From: Lachnospiraceae bacterium
GTDB lineage: Bacteria > Bacillota > Clostridia > Lachnospirales > Lachnospiraceae
Length of the DNA stretch: 64,000 nucleotides
Assembly (NCBI GenBank): GCA_017938285.1
Contig: JAGBBW010000009.1
Coordinates: 1 to 64,000 of the forward strand
Reading direction: 5' to 3'
The notes beneath the pieces were generated by a model that ran no database searches, had not been told where the DNA came from, and saw only the letters and a list, made by a program, of their open reading frames with translations. Below, piece by piece: positions 19,052 through 27,243 of the stretch (its first letter is position 1; every line of letters starts with the position of its first letter). The position numbers and the translations under genes were made by a program.

Positions 19052-19232
19052 TTATTCACATAATCCACAGCTTATTCACATTTTTGTTGAAAAACTGGCT
19101 GTGGATTATTTTTTGTAAATTTTTAGGTTTTTTTCATATTTATACCACCTGCCAGCCCCTAAAATATCACTTTTGTCAAAAAATGACAACTTCTTTTTCA
19201 ATCTATCCACAAAGTTATCCACATTATCCACA
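19052..19232. promoter_or_regulatory. DnaA-box cluster upstream of the dnaD-like gene
   Basis: Seven 9-mers match or nearly match the DnaA box TTATNCACA. They are TTATTCACA at 19052 and 19072, TAATCCACA at 19061 and on the minus strand at 19100-19108, CTATCCACA at 19203, and two adjacent perfect TTATCCACA at 19215 and 19224. Two more perfect boxes occur inside the next gene at 19484 and 20353. The region is AT-rich and noncoding. No dnaA or dnaN is near, so it is more likely a regulatory or DnaA-titrating cluster than the main origin. Confidence 0.65.
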
Positions 19233-19327
19233 TTCTTTTTCTACAGTCCGTTTACACTTTTCCCCCTATTCCCGATTTTCCAGAATTGTGCTATACTTTG
19301 CTCACATCGAAAGGGGTGCATACACTT

Positions 19328-20422
19328 ATGAACGCAATTACACTTAATACCGACCGCAAATTCAGTGCCACCGTTGTGCCAAATTTATTTATTGACCGTT
19401 TTATGCCATCTGCCAACGGGGCTTATGTTAAAGTTTATTTATACCTTCTGCGCTGTCTTTCCGGCAGCACGCTGCCATTCAGTTTATCCACAGCCGCAGA
19501 TGCCCTGGATGAATCTGAAAAAGATATCGTCCGCGCCCTTTCTTACTGGGAGAAAAACAATGTGGTTTCCCTTGCCATGGAAGCGGACGACCTGACCGGC
19601 ATTACCCTGCTGGACCTCGCAGTAGATACCAGGGAAGCACTCATTTCCCAGCCAAAGGGAAACACCATCATTGCCCTGGAACCATACCGCCAGGAAAAAC
19701 CGGTGGAAACTGCCCAGGATTCGTACTACAAATGTCCGGTGTATACAGAAGAGGAACTGGAACAGATTCGTACTACCAATGATTTTTCCATGGTACTGAA
19801 TGCCATCGAAATGTACCTTGCCCGCATACTGACCCCACAGGATATTAATCTGGCTGCTTTTCTGTTTGACAGGCTCCAGTTCTCCTCTGATTTGATTTTA
19901 TACCTGTATGAATACTGCATTGGAAAAAACAAAAAACGATGTGAGTACATAGAAAAGGTTGCCATTTCCTGGCACCAGGAAGGCATTGATACCGTAGAAA
20001 AAGCCCAGGAATACAATCTTCTTTACGATACCTGTTTCCATGCAGCAAATAAGGCTTTTTCCTTAAGCCGCATGCCGGTTGGACCGGAGCGGGAATACAT
20101 CCGCAGATGGAGTGCCTGGAAGATGAGCGCAGAGCTGATTGAAGAAGCCTGTACCCGCACTATCCTGAACATTAATAAACCGGATTTTAAATATGCTGAC
20201 CGTATTCTGGAAAGCTGGCACAAGGCCGGTGCTTCCACCATGGCAGAAGTAAAGGCTCTGGATGCTGCCCATGCACTGCTGCATCCACGCCAGACAGAAC
20301 AGGGTGTGCGCCAGACTGCACCGGTTACAAAATCTGCCGGAAGCTATAACAGTTATCCACAGCGTCAGTATTCCAGCCAGGAATTATCCGATCTTGAAGA
20401 TATGCTTTTAAAGAAAGGCTGA
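19328..20422 (+). CDS. DnaD-like replication protein
   Basis: The start is ATG at 19328 behind GAAAGGGG, giving 364 residues. The N-terminal part is winged-helix-like (NGAYVKVYLYLLRCLSGS, then DALDESEKDIVRALSYWEK), and two DnaD/DnaB2-type C-terminal repeats follow (KVAISWHQEGIDTVEKAQEY and ILESWHKAGASTMAEVKALD). DnaD-family proteins help open DNA and load the replicative helicase. It lies 15 bases upstream of a DnaC/DnaI-type ATPase and directly downstream of a DnaA-box cluster, which supports a helicase-loading job. Confidence 0.85.
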   Translation: MNAITLNTDRKFSATVVPNLFIDRFMPSANGAYVKVYLYLLRCLSGSTLPFSLSTAADALDESEKDIVRALSYWEKNNVVSLAMEADDLTGITLLDLAVDTREALISQPKGNTIIALEPYRQEKPVETAQDSYYKCPVYTEEELEQIRTTNDFSMVLNAIEMYLARILTPQDINLAAFLFDRLQFSSDLILYLYEYCIGKNKKRCEYIEKVAISWHQEGIDTVEKAQEYNLLYDTCFHAANKAFSLSRMPVGPEREYIRRWSAWKMSAELIEEACTRTILNINKPDFKYADRILESWHKAGASTMAEVKALDAAHALLHPRQTEQGVRQTAPVTKSAGSYNSYPQRQYSSQELSDLEDMLLKKG

Positions 20423-20437
20423 TAATGGAGGTTTCCC

Positions 20438-21427
20438 ATGTCCTTAAAAAATTACCAGTATAATGCCATTCTGCGGACTTATGATGACCGGCGGGCCGCT
20501 TCCCGTGTCATGCTGGAGAAGCGACAGGCTGAAATTGCCCAGAAGCTTCCTGCCTATATGGAACTTCAGGCAAAAATTATCGAAAATTCCATGCAGTTTG
20601 CCAAAGCTTCCCTGTTTGCTGAAAATGGCAGTCCGGACACTGCCGGACTCCGTCAGCAGAATGAAGCATTGTCCCGTCAGAAAGAAGCACTTCTGACAGC
20701 GAACGGTTATCCGGCTGATTATCTTTCCCCGGTTTACCTCTGCAAAGACTGCCAGGATACCGGTATGAATGGAGAAGAACGCTGTCACTGTTTTAAACAG
20801 GCTGTCGTAGACTTACTGTATGCCCAGTCCAATATCGCTTCCATTATCCAGGAGGAAAACTTTGGAACCTTCCGTTTCGACTATTACAACGATAACGCTG
20901 TCGATCCAAAAACAAAACTGACTCCCCGTCAGAATATCCGGCATATCTACGAAACCTGCCAGTCCTTTGTCCGGAATTTTGATAAAGACGGAGGAAACCT
21001 GCTGTTTTATGGGAATTCCGGTCTGGGAAAAACATTTCTTTCCCACTGTATTGCCAAAGAACTGTTAGGTACTGCCCATACTGTTCTCTACCTGACCGCA
21101 TATGAGCTGTTCGATATTCTTGGCAAAGCAATGTATGATAATGAACAGGATTTTGCCGCCTCCGCAGAACATATTCTGGACTGCGACCTGCTGATTATTG
21201 ATGACCTCGGTACAGAACTTGCCACGGCATTTACCATGTCCCGTCTGAACCTGTGCATTAACGAACGTTTCATCAACCACCGTTCCACGATTATCTCCAC
21301 CAATTTTGGAGTACAGGAACTGGCAGACCGTTACGGAGAACGTAACTTTTCCCGCATTTTCAGCAGTTACACCCCGCTGCGCTTTTTCGGCGATGACATC
21401 CGCCTGAAAAAGAAAATGGAGTCATAA
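20438..21427 (+). CDS. DnaC/DnaI-type helicase-loader ATPase
   Basis: 329 residues. A Cys-rich N-terminal site, CKDCQDTG followed by CHCF, resembles the zinc-binding N domain of DnaI. The AAA+ core follows, with Walker A YGNSGLGKTFLSH, Walker B LLIIDDLGTE, and STNFGVQELADRYGERNFSRI with the arginine-finger region. It probably loads the replicative helicase together with the DnaD-like protein encoded immediately upstream. IstB-type transposition ATPases share this fold, but there is no transposase nearby and the DnaD partner argues for replication. Confidence 0.88.
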   Translation: MSLKNYQYNAILRTYDDRRAASRVMLEKRQAEIAQKLPAYMELQAKIIENSMQFAKASLFAENGSPDTAGLRQQNEALSRQKEALLTANGYPADYLSPVYLCKDCQDTGMNGEERCHCFKQAVVDLLYAQSNIASIIQEENFGTFRFDYYNDNAVDPKTKLTPRQNIRHIYETCQSFVRNFDKDGGNLLFYGNSGLGKTFLSHCIAKELLGTAHTVLYLTAYELFDILGKAMYDNEQDFAASAEHILDCDLLIIDDLGTELATAFTMSRLNLCINERFINHRSTIISTNFGVQELADRYGERNFSRIFSSYTPLRFFGDDIRLKKKMES

Positions 21428-21459
21428 CCTTTTCAAACACGCTCTAGTACGTAGAATCT

Positions 21460-21494
21460 ACCTAATTTATTTCGTTTTATTTCGCAAATTAGGT
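21460..21494. promoter_or_regulatory. Inverted repeat after the helicase-loader gene
   Basis: Perfect 9-bp arms ACCTAATTT and AAATTAGGT are separated by a T-rich 17-base loop. No T-run follows, so it is a weak terminator candidate or an operator for the promoter that begins 28 bases later. Confidence 0.35.
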
Positions 21495-21521
21495 AAATCT
21501 GCCGAAACTTTTCTCACCGCC

Positions 21522-21550
21522 TTGACAAAAACAGCTATCAAGGATATGAT
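21522..21550 (+). promoter_or_regulatory. Promoter of prs
   Basis: TTGACA (21522-21527) and TATGAT (21545-21550) have exactly 17 bases between them. The leader to the prs start is about 115 bases. Confidence 0.8.
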
Positions 21551-21577
21551 AAACTCGTTCAAAGTATCTGTACCTTT

Positions 21578-21638
21578 CGGACATGCCCCGCATGTTCCGG
21601 CTGGTTTCATTACCCTGTAACTGTCTCCGGGCAGTTAC
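21578..21638 (+). promoter_or_regulatory. Two hairpins in the prs leader
   Basis: The first is a palindrome centred on CATGC-CCC-GCATG (21582-21594) with flanking GGA/TTCC. The second pairs GTAACTG with CAGTTAC (21617-21638). Both lie in the untranslated leader. The CCGGAACATG half resembles part of a PurR box, but the arms are not arranged as in known PurR sites, so the function is open. Confidence 0.35.
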
Positions 21639-21671
21639 CCCACAATACACACAATATGGAGGATAACACTC

Positions 21672-22853
21672 ATGCCACAGCAAGAAGACTACTTAGCAAC
21701 CATCCCAGTAGGAAAGCTCGGAATTATTGCTCTGGAAAGTTCCAAAGGAATTGCAAAAAAGGTAGATGAATACATCGTTGACTGGAGAGAAGCCCGCAAC
21801 CATGAGCATTCCGAAACCATTCATTTCAACGACTACAAAAAAGACTCCTACCTCATTAATTCCTTCTGCCCTCGTTTCGGCACCGGTGAAGCAAAGGGTA
21901 TGCTCCGTCAGTCCGTCCGCGGCGACGATTTATACATTCTGGTGGATGTAACGAATTACAGCATGACCTATACCGTCTGCGGCCAGGAAAACCATATGTC
22001 CCCGGATGACCACTTTGCAGATTTAAAGAGAATTATTGCCGCTGTCAACGGAAAAGCCCGCCGCATTACTGTTATCATGCCATTTTTATATGAAAGCAGA
22101 CAGCACAAGAGAAGTGCAAGGGAATCCCTGGATTGTGCCCTTGCCCTGCAGGAGCTGGTCAATATGGGTGTAGACAGCATCATTACCTTTGATGCCCATG
22201 ACCCTCGTGTCCAGAATGCCATTCCGTTAAAGACCTTTGAAAATGTACTGCCTACCTACCAGTTTATCAAGGCTCTGTTAAACAGTGTGCCGGACATCAC
22301 CATGGATGCCGCCCACACCATGGTAATCAGCCCTGACGAAGGTGCCATGAGCCGTGCCGTATATTTTGGAAATGTTATGGGTGTGGACGTTGGTATGTTC
22401 TACAAGAGACGTGACTATACCACGATCATAAATGGCCGTAATCCTATCGTTGCCCATGAGTTCTTAGGCAGCAACGTAGAAAACAAGGATGTTATCATCA
22501 TTGACGATATGATTTCCTCCGGTGAAAGCATGTTAGACACTGCCAAGGAATTAAAGAAGCGCAAAGCAAAGAGAATTTTCATCTGCTCCACCTTTGGTTT
22601 ATTTACCAACGGTTTCGACAAATTTGATGCTGCTTATGAAGAAGGACTCATTGACCGTGTCATTACTACCAACCTGATTTACCAGTCAGAGGAATTACTG
22701 TCCAAACCTTACTATGTCAACGCAGATATGAGCAAGTATATTGCACTCCTGATTGATACTTTAAATCATGATGGCTCCATCAGCGAATACCTGAATCCAA
22801 CGGAACGTATCCGTAAGCGTATCCGCGAATACAACGAAAAAAAACAGGCGTAA
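21672..22853 (+). CDS. prs: Ribose-phosphate pyrophosphokinase (PRPP synthetase)
   Basis: It makes phosphoribosyl pyrophosphate from ribose 5-phosphate and ATP for nucleotide, His and Trp synthesis. The PRPP-binding loop is VIIIDDMISSGESM. FDAHDPRVQNAIP corresponds to the usual FDLHAxQIQGFF region, and MPFLYESRQHKR to the ATP-binding flexible loop. At 393 residues it is about 75 longer than classical Prs and rather divergent, a form I associate with clostridial gut bacteria. Start ATG 21672 behind TGGAGG. It is followed by a strong bidirectional terminator. Confidence 0.9.
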   Translation: MPQQEDYLATIPVGKLGIIALESSKGIAKKVDEYIVDWREARNHEHSETIHFNDYKKDSYLINSFCPRFGTGEAKGMLRQSVRGDDLYILVDVTNYSMTYTVCGQENHMSPDDHFADLKRIIAAVNGKARRITVIMPFLYESRQHKRSARESLDCALALQELVNMGVDSIITFDAHDPRVQNAIPLKTFENVLPTYQFIKALLNSVPDITMDAAHTMVISPDEGAMSRAVYFGNVMGVDVGMFYKRRDYTTIINGRNPIVAHEFLGSNVENKDVIIIDDMISSGESMLDTAKELKKRKAKRIFICSTFGLFTNGFDKFDAAYEEGLIDRVITTNLIYQSEELLSKPYYVNADMSKYIALLIDTLNHDGSISEYLNPTERIRKRIREYNEKKQA

Positions 22854-22862
22854 TATTCTGAA

Positions 22863-22912
22863 AAAAGAGACTGCCGCATCGGATTAACCTTCTTTCTGCG
22901 GCAGTCTCTTTT
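22863..22912. terminator. Bidirectional terminator between prs and the PBP gene
   Basis: A 16-bp perfect stem pairs AAAAGAGACTGCCGCA with TGCGGCAGTCTCTTTT, with an 18-base loop. It serves the convergent genes on both sides. Confidence 0.9.
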
Positions 22913-22918
22913 CATCTG

Positions 22919-25258
22919 TTACTGCGGATCCTCGGTCGGGTCATACTCATTTCCCCAGTTAATTCCCGGTGGTGGAGATACCCGGTACTGTTCTCCTTCT
23001 GACACTCCCGGTGTTGGCGTCACCCTGTACCGGTCTCCTTCTGACACTCCCGGTGTTGGCGTCACCCTGTACCGGTCTCCTTCTGACACTCCCGGCGTTG
23101 GTGTCACCCTGTACCGGTCCCCTTCTGACATTCCAGGTGTTGGTGTCACCCGGTAGTTCTCCCCTGACATCCTGTCTTCCTCTGTTTCTCCTTCTGTATC
23201 CGGCTGTTCCTGTGCAGCATCCGGCTCTTCCTCCGGAACCGGTGTCGGTGTCATTGTTATATCCGGAGCAGTATACGTTCCCTCCACCTTTTTGTACTCT
23301 GGAAATTCCACCTGCTCCAAACCTTCATGAATCTGTTCCATAAAATCTTCCCATATCATCAAAGAATAGGAATTTCCTGCACTTTCCTCAAACTCTTTCG
23401 GCCAGTCATATCCAACCCATACACTGGTTGTATAATATGCCGTATACCCGGCAAACCAACTGTCCTTCCGGTAATCCGTCGTTCCTGTTTTTCCGGCAGC
23501 AATGGCATTTTCCAGATTATGCTTTTTGGCAGTTCCCACGTTCAGAACACCTTTCAGCACATTTGTCATGGTCCGGGCGGCATTTTCCTCATAAATTCGT
23601 TTCTCTGATATGGTATTTTCCACCACAGCCTTTCCGTCCACGTCCGTAATTTTTACAATACAGGTTGGACTGCGGAAGATTCCGTCATTTTCCAGAGCAC
23701 TGTAGGCACTGGCCATCTCCAGGGCACTGACCCCATAGGTCAGACCTCCCAGAGATGCTGCCGGAACATAATCCGTATCCACAATTTTGCGGAACTTCAT
23801 CCTGGTCAGATACGAAAGTCCTGCCTCCGGCGTCAATTCCTCGAACAGTTTCCATGCCACTGTATTTTTGGACTGCTCCACAGCAGTACGCACCGTTATT
23901 ACTCCATGATACACCCCGGCATTTTTCGGACCTCCCTCAAATAGTTCATCCAGCACAAGGGAATCCGGGGTCAGTCCACGCTCAAACCACGGAGTATAAA
24001 CGACCAATGGCTTGATACAGCTTCCCGGCTGGCGGAAACTCTGATAAGCACGGTTCAGCGTATAACCTGCATACTCCTGTTCCCTTCCGCCTACCACTGC
24101 CACCACATACCCGGTTTCATTATCAATACAGACTGCGGAAGCCTGCTTTTCATAAATTCCTTCTTCATTCACTTCAGTAAATCCAGACAATCCCTCATTG
24201 ACAGCTTCCTGTAAAAGTGCCTGCTTTTCCAGATCAATAGAAGTATAAATACGGTAACCGCCGGAATACAGCTTCTGCTGCCAGTAATCATAACTGGTTT
24301 CATATGTTTCCTCATATTCTGCCTGTTCTCCTGCGCTGGTAAAGCTGGTCCGGAACACAAAACCATCCGCTTCCATCAAAGCCCGGATGGCGCAGTAGTA
24401 CACATACGTTTCCACATAGTTATGACTGGTTACTGCCCCTTTTTCCAACACAATCTCTTCTGCTGTCGCTGCCTGGTACTCTGTTTTTGTAATTTTTCCG
24501 GCTTCCAGCATCTGACGCAGCATACGGTCCCGGCGCTCTACCGTTTTTTCCATGCGTATATACGGATCATACAGACTCGGATTATTCGGAATGGCACAGA
24601 GAAATACCGTCTCTGACAGTGATAAATCCTTTACACTTCTGCCAAAATAGCCATAAGCCGCTGCCTGGATTCCATAAAAACCATTGGCAAAATAAATATT
24701 ATTCAGATAATACTCCATGATTTCGTCCTTGGAATATTTCTTTTCCAGTTCCCATGAAAGAAACACTTCCACCAGCTTACGCTCATAAGACACTTCATTG
24801 CTCAGATAAATGGTTCTGGTGAGCTGCTGGGTAATGGTACTTCCTCCCTGGGTAATTTCCCCTTTATTTTTTATCAGATAATAAAACGCCCGGACATTCG
24901 CCAGCAGATCCACACCTTCATGGGAATAAAACTTCCTGTCCTCCGTTACAAGCATGACATCCACTGCCCAGTCCGGCAGTTCCTCATACGTCAGATAATA
25001 CAATGACTTTCCGGAACGAAGTGTGGAAATTTTTTCCCCATTGCTGTCATAAACCACACTGGTCATAGAGGAGCGAAAATCCTCTGTCGTGGATTTTTCC
25101 GCTATTTCTTCTGCCTGTTGTTTCAGTTCCAGTACCGGCTTTGCATATTCATGGTAGATTCCGATACCTGCCACCACCGCTATCACCAGCAGCAGAAGCA
25201 CAAACAGTTTCACCCCGCCCCATATTCCTTTTCCTAACCATTTAAAAATCCGTTTCAT
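22919..25258 (-). CDS. Class A penicillin-binding protein (transglycosylase/transpeptidase)
   Basis: 779 residues with one N-terminal membrane anchor (about 16-36). The GT51 transglycosylase domain has catalytic Glu106 in VTEDRKFYSHEG and the motif GGSTITQQLTRTIYL. The transpeptidase has the serine motif S413-C-I-K416, SKN at 463-465, and KTG at 590-592. It polymerises and crosslinks peptidoglycan outside the membrane. After residue 670 comes a Thr/Pro/Glu-rich tail ending in five 14-residue repeats. SCIK instead of the commoner STxK is a mild variation. The gene stands alone. Confidence 0.94.
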   Translation of the reverse strand: MKRIFKWLGKGIWGGVKLFVLLLLVIAVVAGIGIYHEYAKPVLELKQQAEEIAEKSTTEDFRSSMTSVVYDSNGEKISTLRSGKSLYYLTYEELPDWAVDVMLVTEDRKFYSHEGVDLLANVRAFYYLIKNKGEITQGGSTITQQLTRTIYLSNEVSYERKLVEVFLSWELEKKYSKDEIMEYYLNNIYFANGFYGIQAAAYGYFGRSVKDLSLSETVFLCAIPNNPSLYDPYIRMEKTVERRDRMLRQMLEAGKITKTEYQAATAEEIVLEKGAVTSHNYVETYVYYCAIRALMEADGFVFRTSFTSAGEQAEYEETYETSYDYWQQKLYSGGYRIYTSIDLEKQALLQEAVNEGLSGFTEVNEEGIYEKQASAVCIDNETGYVVAVVGGREQEYAGYTLNRAYQSFRQPGSCIKPLVVYTPWFERGLTPDSLVLDELFEGGPKNAGVYHGVITVRTAVEQSKNTVAWKLFEELTPEAGLSYLTRMKFRKIVDTDYVPAASLGGLTYGVSALEMASAYSALENDGIFRSPTCIVKITDVDGKAVVENTISEKRIYEENAARTMTNVLKGVLNVGTAKKHNLENAIAAGKTGTTDYRKDSWFAGYTAYYTTSVWVGYDWPKEFEESAGNSYSLMIWEDFMEQIHEGLEQVEFPEYKKVEGTYTAPDITMTPTPVPEEEPDAAQEQPDTEGETEEDRMSGENYRVTPTPGMSEGDRYRVTPTPGVSEGDRYRVTPTPGVSEGDRYRVTPTPGVSEGEQYRVSPPPGINWGNEYDPTEDPQ
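22946..23155 (-). repeat. 42-bp tandem repeats encoding the PBP C-terminal tail
   Basis: Five in-frame copies of a 14-residue unit, YRVTPTPGVSEGDR, with the last copy degenerate (YRVSPPPGIN). The middle copies are nearly identical at DNA level, so copy number is likely to vary between strains. The unit is basic and proline-rich, suggesting an extended wall-spanning tail. Confidence 0.9.
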
Positions 25259-25377
25259 ACGTTCCTTCCATTCCCGGCAGTGGCTTTCTCTGCTATTCCT
25301 GCCTTTCTTCTCTTTACCATCTTAATTCATTCTTCCCGTAAAGTAAACAGCTTTCCTCCTTTTTTGACGGATTTTCC

Positions 25378-25406
25378 TTGCCAAATATCCACTTATATAT
25401 TATTAT
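25378..25406 (+). promoter_or_regulatory. Promoter of the HD-GYP gene
   Basis: TTGCCA (25378-25383) and TATTAT (25401-25406) are 17 bases apart. The leader to the ATG at 25495 is about 80 bases; I see no strong hairpin in it. Confidence 0.6.
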
Positions 25407-25494
25407 TTATATAGGAAATAAAAGTTTAATGACCAGTACAGATTGTCCATACATTATGTTTCCTGCATCATAACTATACAGGAGGATTTCCACT

Positions 25495-26583
25495 ATGGTT
25501 CCACTTACAATATCCATTCAGCAGATTAAGCAGGATATGATTACCGCTGACGACGTTTTAAGTCCGTCCGGTCATTTAATTATACCAAAAGATACCCCTC
25601 TGAATCCCCGGTTAATTTCCAGACTCAAACTCTATAACGTAAAAACTGTCTGTGTTATTATTCCGGATGAGGTTGCAGAAAAGCTTACTGCTGCTGCTGA
25701 AAAAGACAAACCGCTGAATCCTGAGAAAACCACAGCAGAGTTTAAAAACTTCAACCGTACCTACCAGGATATGGCCTATGACCTGGAAAAAGCCTGTGGA
25801 CAGATTATTAATCACCCGGAAGAAGAATTTGACGTTTCTTCCATCGTTGAGCCGATTCTTGCACTGGCCAGCACGGTAAAAAACACCCTGCACCTGATGA
25901 ATACCCTGCAGCTCATGCGGGAATACGATGATACCATATACATACATTCCCTCAGTGTTGCCCTGATTGCCCACACCATTGCCACCCAGCAGAATCTGCC
26001 GGAAGACCAGATCCGTACTCTGATGCTGACCTGTGCTTTTCATGATATCGGCAAGCTGCAGATTCCAATGGAAATCATATCAAAACCAGGGAAACTTACC
26101 GAAGAAGAGTACGCCGTTATCAAAACCCATCCGCGCAAGAGTTATGATATTTTAACCCGTGCCCACTTCCCTCAGGAAGTCTGTGCCGCAGCCCTTCTGC
26201 ACCATGAACGCTGCGACGGGTCCGGATATCCTTCCGGATTTAAAGGAGAACGTCTGCCGCTGTTTGCAAAAATTATTGCCATTGCAGATGTCTATGATGC
26301 CATGACAGCCCGCCGTTCCTACCGCAAGGAAATCTGTTCCTTTGATGTTATTGCTGAATTTGAAGAAGGCGGATACCAGAAATATGACACTACTCTGCTG
26401 CTCCCATTCCTGACCGGCATTGCACAGTCCCATATTAATAACCAGGTACGTCTGTCCAACTCCCTGATTGGTACGATTGTTATGCTGAACCAGCACAAGC
26501 TCTCCAAGCCTATGGTCAATGTAGATGGAAATTTCCTTGACCTGTCCAAAGAAAAAAACATACGAATTGTAGAGATGCTCTAA
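25495..26583 (+). CDS. HD-GYP domain protein, probable c-di-GMP phosphodiesterase
   Basis: 362 residues. The N-terminal part (about 1-120) has no recognisable sensor domain and resembles the leader region found in many stand-alone HD-GYP proteins. The HD-GYP domain is complete: HSLSVALIAHTIA, HDIGKLQIP, HHERCDGSGYP, and IADVYDAMTARRSYR with the last metal-ligand Asp intact. It probably hydrolyses c-di-GMP. Start ATG behind AGGAGG. The C-terminal about 60 residues after the catalytic core are unassigned. It is monocistronic between its own promoter and a terminator. Confidence 0.88.
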   Translation: MVPLTISIQQIKQDMITADDVLSPSGHLIIPKDTPLNPRLISRLKLYNVKTVCVIIPDEVAEKLTAAAEKDKPLNPEKTTAEFKNFNRTYQDMAYDLEKACGQIINHPEEEFDVSSIVEPILALASTVKNTLHLMNTLQLMREYDDTIYIHSLSVALIAHTIATQQNLPEDQIRTLMLTCAFHDIGKLQIPMEIISKPGKLTEEEYAVIKTHPRKSYDILTRAHFPQEVCAAALLHHERCDGSGYPSGFKGERLPLFAKIIAIADVYDAMTARRSYRKEICSFDVIAEFEEGGYQKYDTTLLLPFLTGIAQSHINNQVRLSNSLIGTIVMLNQHKLSKPMVNVDGNFLDLSKEKNIRIVEML

Positions 26584-26613
26584 TACACACCATATTAAAA
26601 GAATATATAGTAT

Positions 26614-26680
26614 AACAGCTTTTAATCCTGCCAGTCCGCTGATATCCTTTCCGTTCTGGTTCGTACTAAAAGCTGTTTTT
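26614..26680. terminator. Terminator between the HD-GYP gene and the small unknown gene
   Basis: Perfect 11-bp arms, AACAGCTTTTA and TAAAAGCTGTT, close a long loop, with T-rich sequence after the right arm. It lies between convergent genes. Confidence 0.65.
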
Positions 26681-26690
26681 ATTTCTTCTT

Positions 26691-27023
26691 TTAAACACAA
26701 AGTAATGGAGCCTGGTTATTATCATCTTCCGGCAGGGTATCCCTTACAATAAGATCATCCAGAATCTCCAGCAGATGTACCGGATATACCTGACATCTTG
26801 CCAGTATATTGGTCAGCTGACGCACCAGATTAAAGTTAGCTGAAACGCACTGTACACTTTCCTCATCCATAAGTTTTCCACGCAAATCACATAAGACACA
26901 CTTGATACCATATTCATACAATTCTGCTTCCTCGTATGCAGTATTTTTGTGCTTGGAAACCGTGTAATACAGAATGTGCTGGTCATTTACAGCATGTGTA
27001 ATAAAAGATGCGTCTTTTTTCAT
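26691..27023 (-). CDS. Small conserved-looking protein of unknown function
   Basis: The start is ATG at 27023 behind GGGAGGAAAATT, giving 110 residues; the open frame extends 12 codons upstream without a better site. The protein is soluble, with no signal or membrane segment. It has a predicted beta-rich N-terminal half (HILYYTVSKHKNTAYEEAEL, then YGIKCVLCD) and a helical C-terminal half (FNLVRQLTNILARCQVYPVH). It may be one of the short DUF families common in Lachnospiraceae, but I cannot name it with certainty. It is divergent from an XRE regulator. Confidence 0.7.
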   Translation of the reverse strand: MKKDASFITHAVNDQHILYYTVSKHKNTAYEEAELYEYGIKCVLCDLRGKLMDEESVQCVSANFNLVRQLTNILARCQVYPVHLLEILDDLIVRDTLPEDDNNQAPLLCV

Positions 27024-27052
27024 AATTTTCCTCCCAAATTGTCTGGTATAAA

Positions 27053-27082
27053 TTGACATAACTTACACGAATATGTTAGTAT
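27053..27082 (+). promoter_or_regulatory. Promoter of the XRE regulator transcript
   Basis: TTGACA (27053-27058) and TAGTAT (27077-27082) are 18 bases apart. Transcription would start near 27089, leaving a leader of about 155 bases. Confidence 0.6.
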
Positions 27083-27088
27083 ATATAG

Positions 27089-27240
27089 GTAACCTGCTTA
27101 CAGGCGGTTAAGTTTTGGGAACCACCGCCCATAAGCGAAACCATTCTGTCCTTATACAAAACCAGCGATACATGGTATCTTCTGCTTCTGTATTTCTTAA
27201 GGACAGTGTTATTGTAACATGACAAATGTGAGGAGAAAAG
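27089..27240 (+). ncRNA. Structured leader or small RNA before the XRE regulator
   Basis: The 150-base leader folds into at least two hairpins. One pairs GGCGGTT (27103-27109) with AACC-A-CCGCC (ending 27129). The other has CTGTCCTTA (27146-27154) pairing with TAAGGACAG (27198-27206). The last stem ends about 37 bases before the TTG start codon. I do not recognise a known riboswitch class. It could be a regulatory leader of the downstream gene or an independent small RNA. Confidence 0.35.
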
Positions 27241-27243
27241 ATT

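Noticed and set aside
19052..19232. Main chromosomal replication origin
   Set aside because: DnaA boxes are dense, but dnaA, dnaN, recF and gyrB are absent from both sides; a regulatory cluster is more likely without genome-wide skew data.
20438..21427. IstB-type transposition ATPase
   Set aside because: The AAA+ core alone would allow this, but there is no transposase, and a DnaD-like gene is 15 bases upstream.
22969..23343. A plus-strand open frame with regular LLLTLPVLASPCTG repeats
   Set aside because: It is the antisense of the PBP tail repeats; regularity comes from the 42-bp units, not from a gene.
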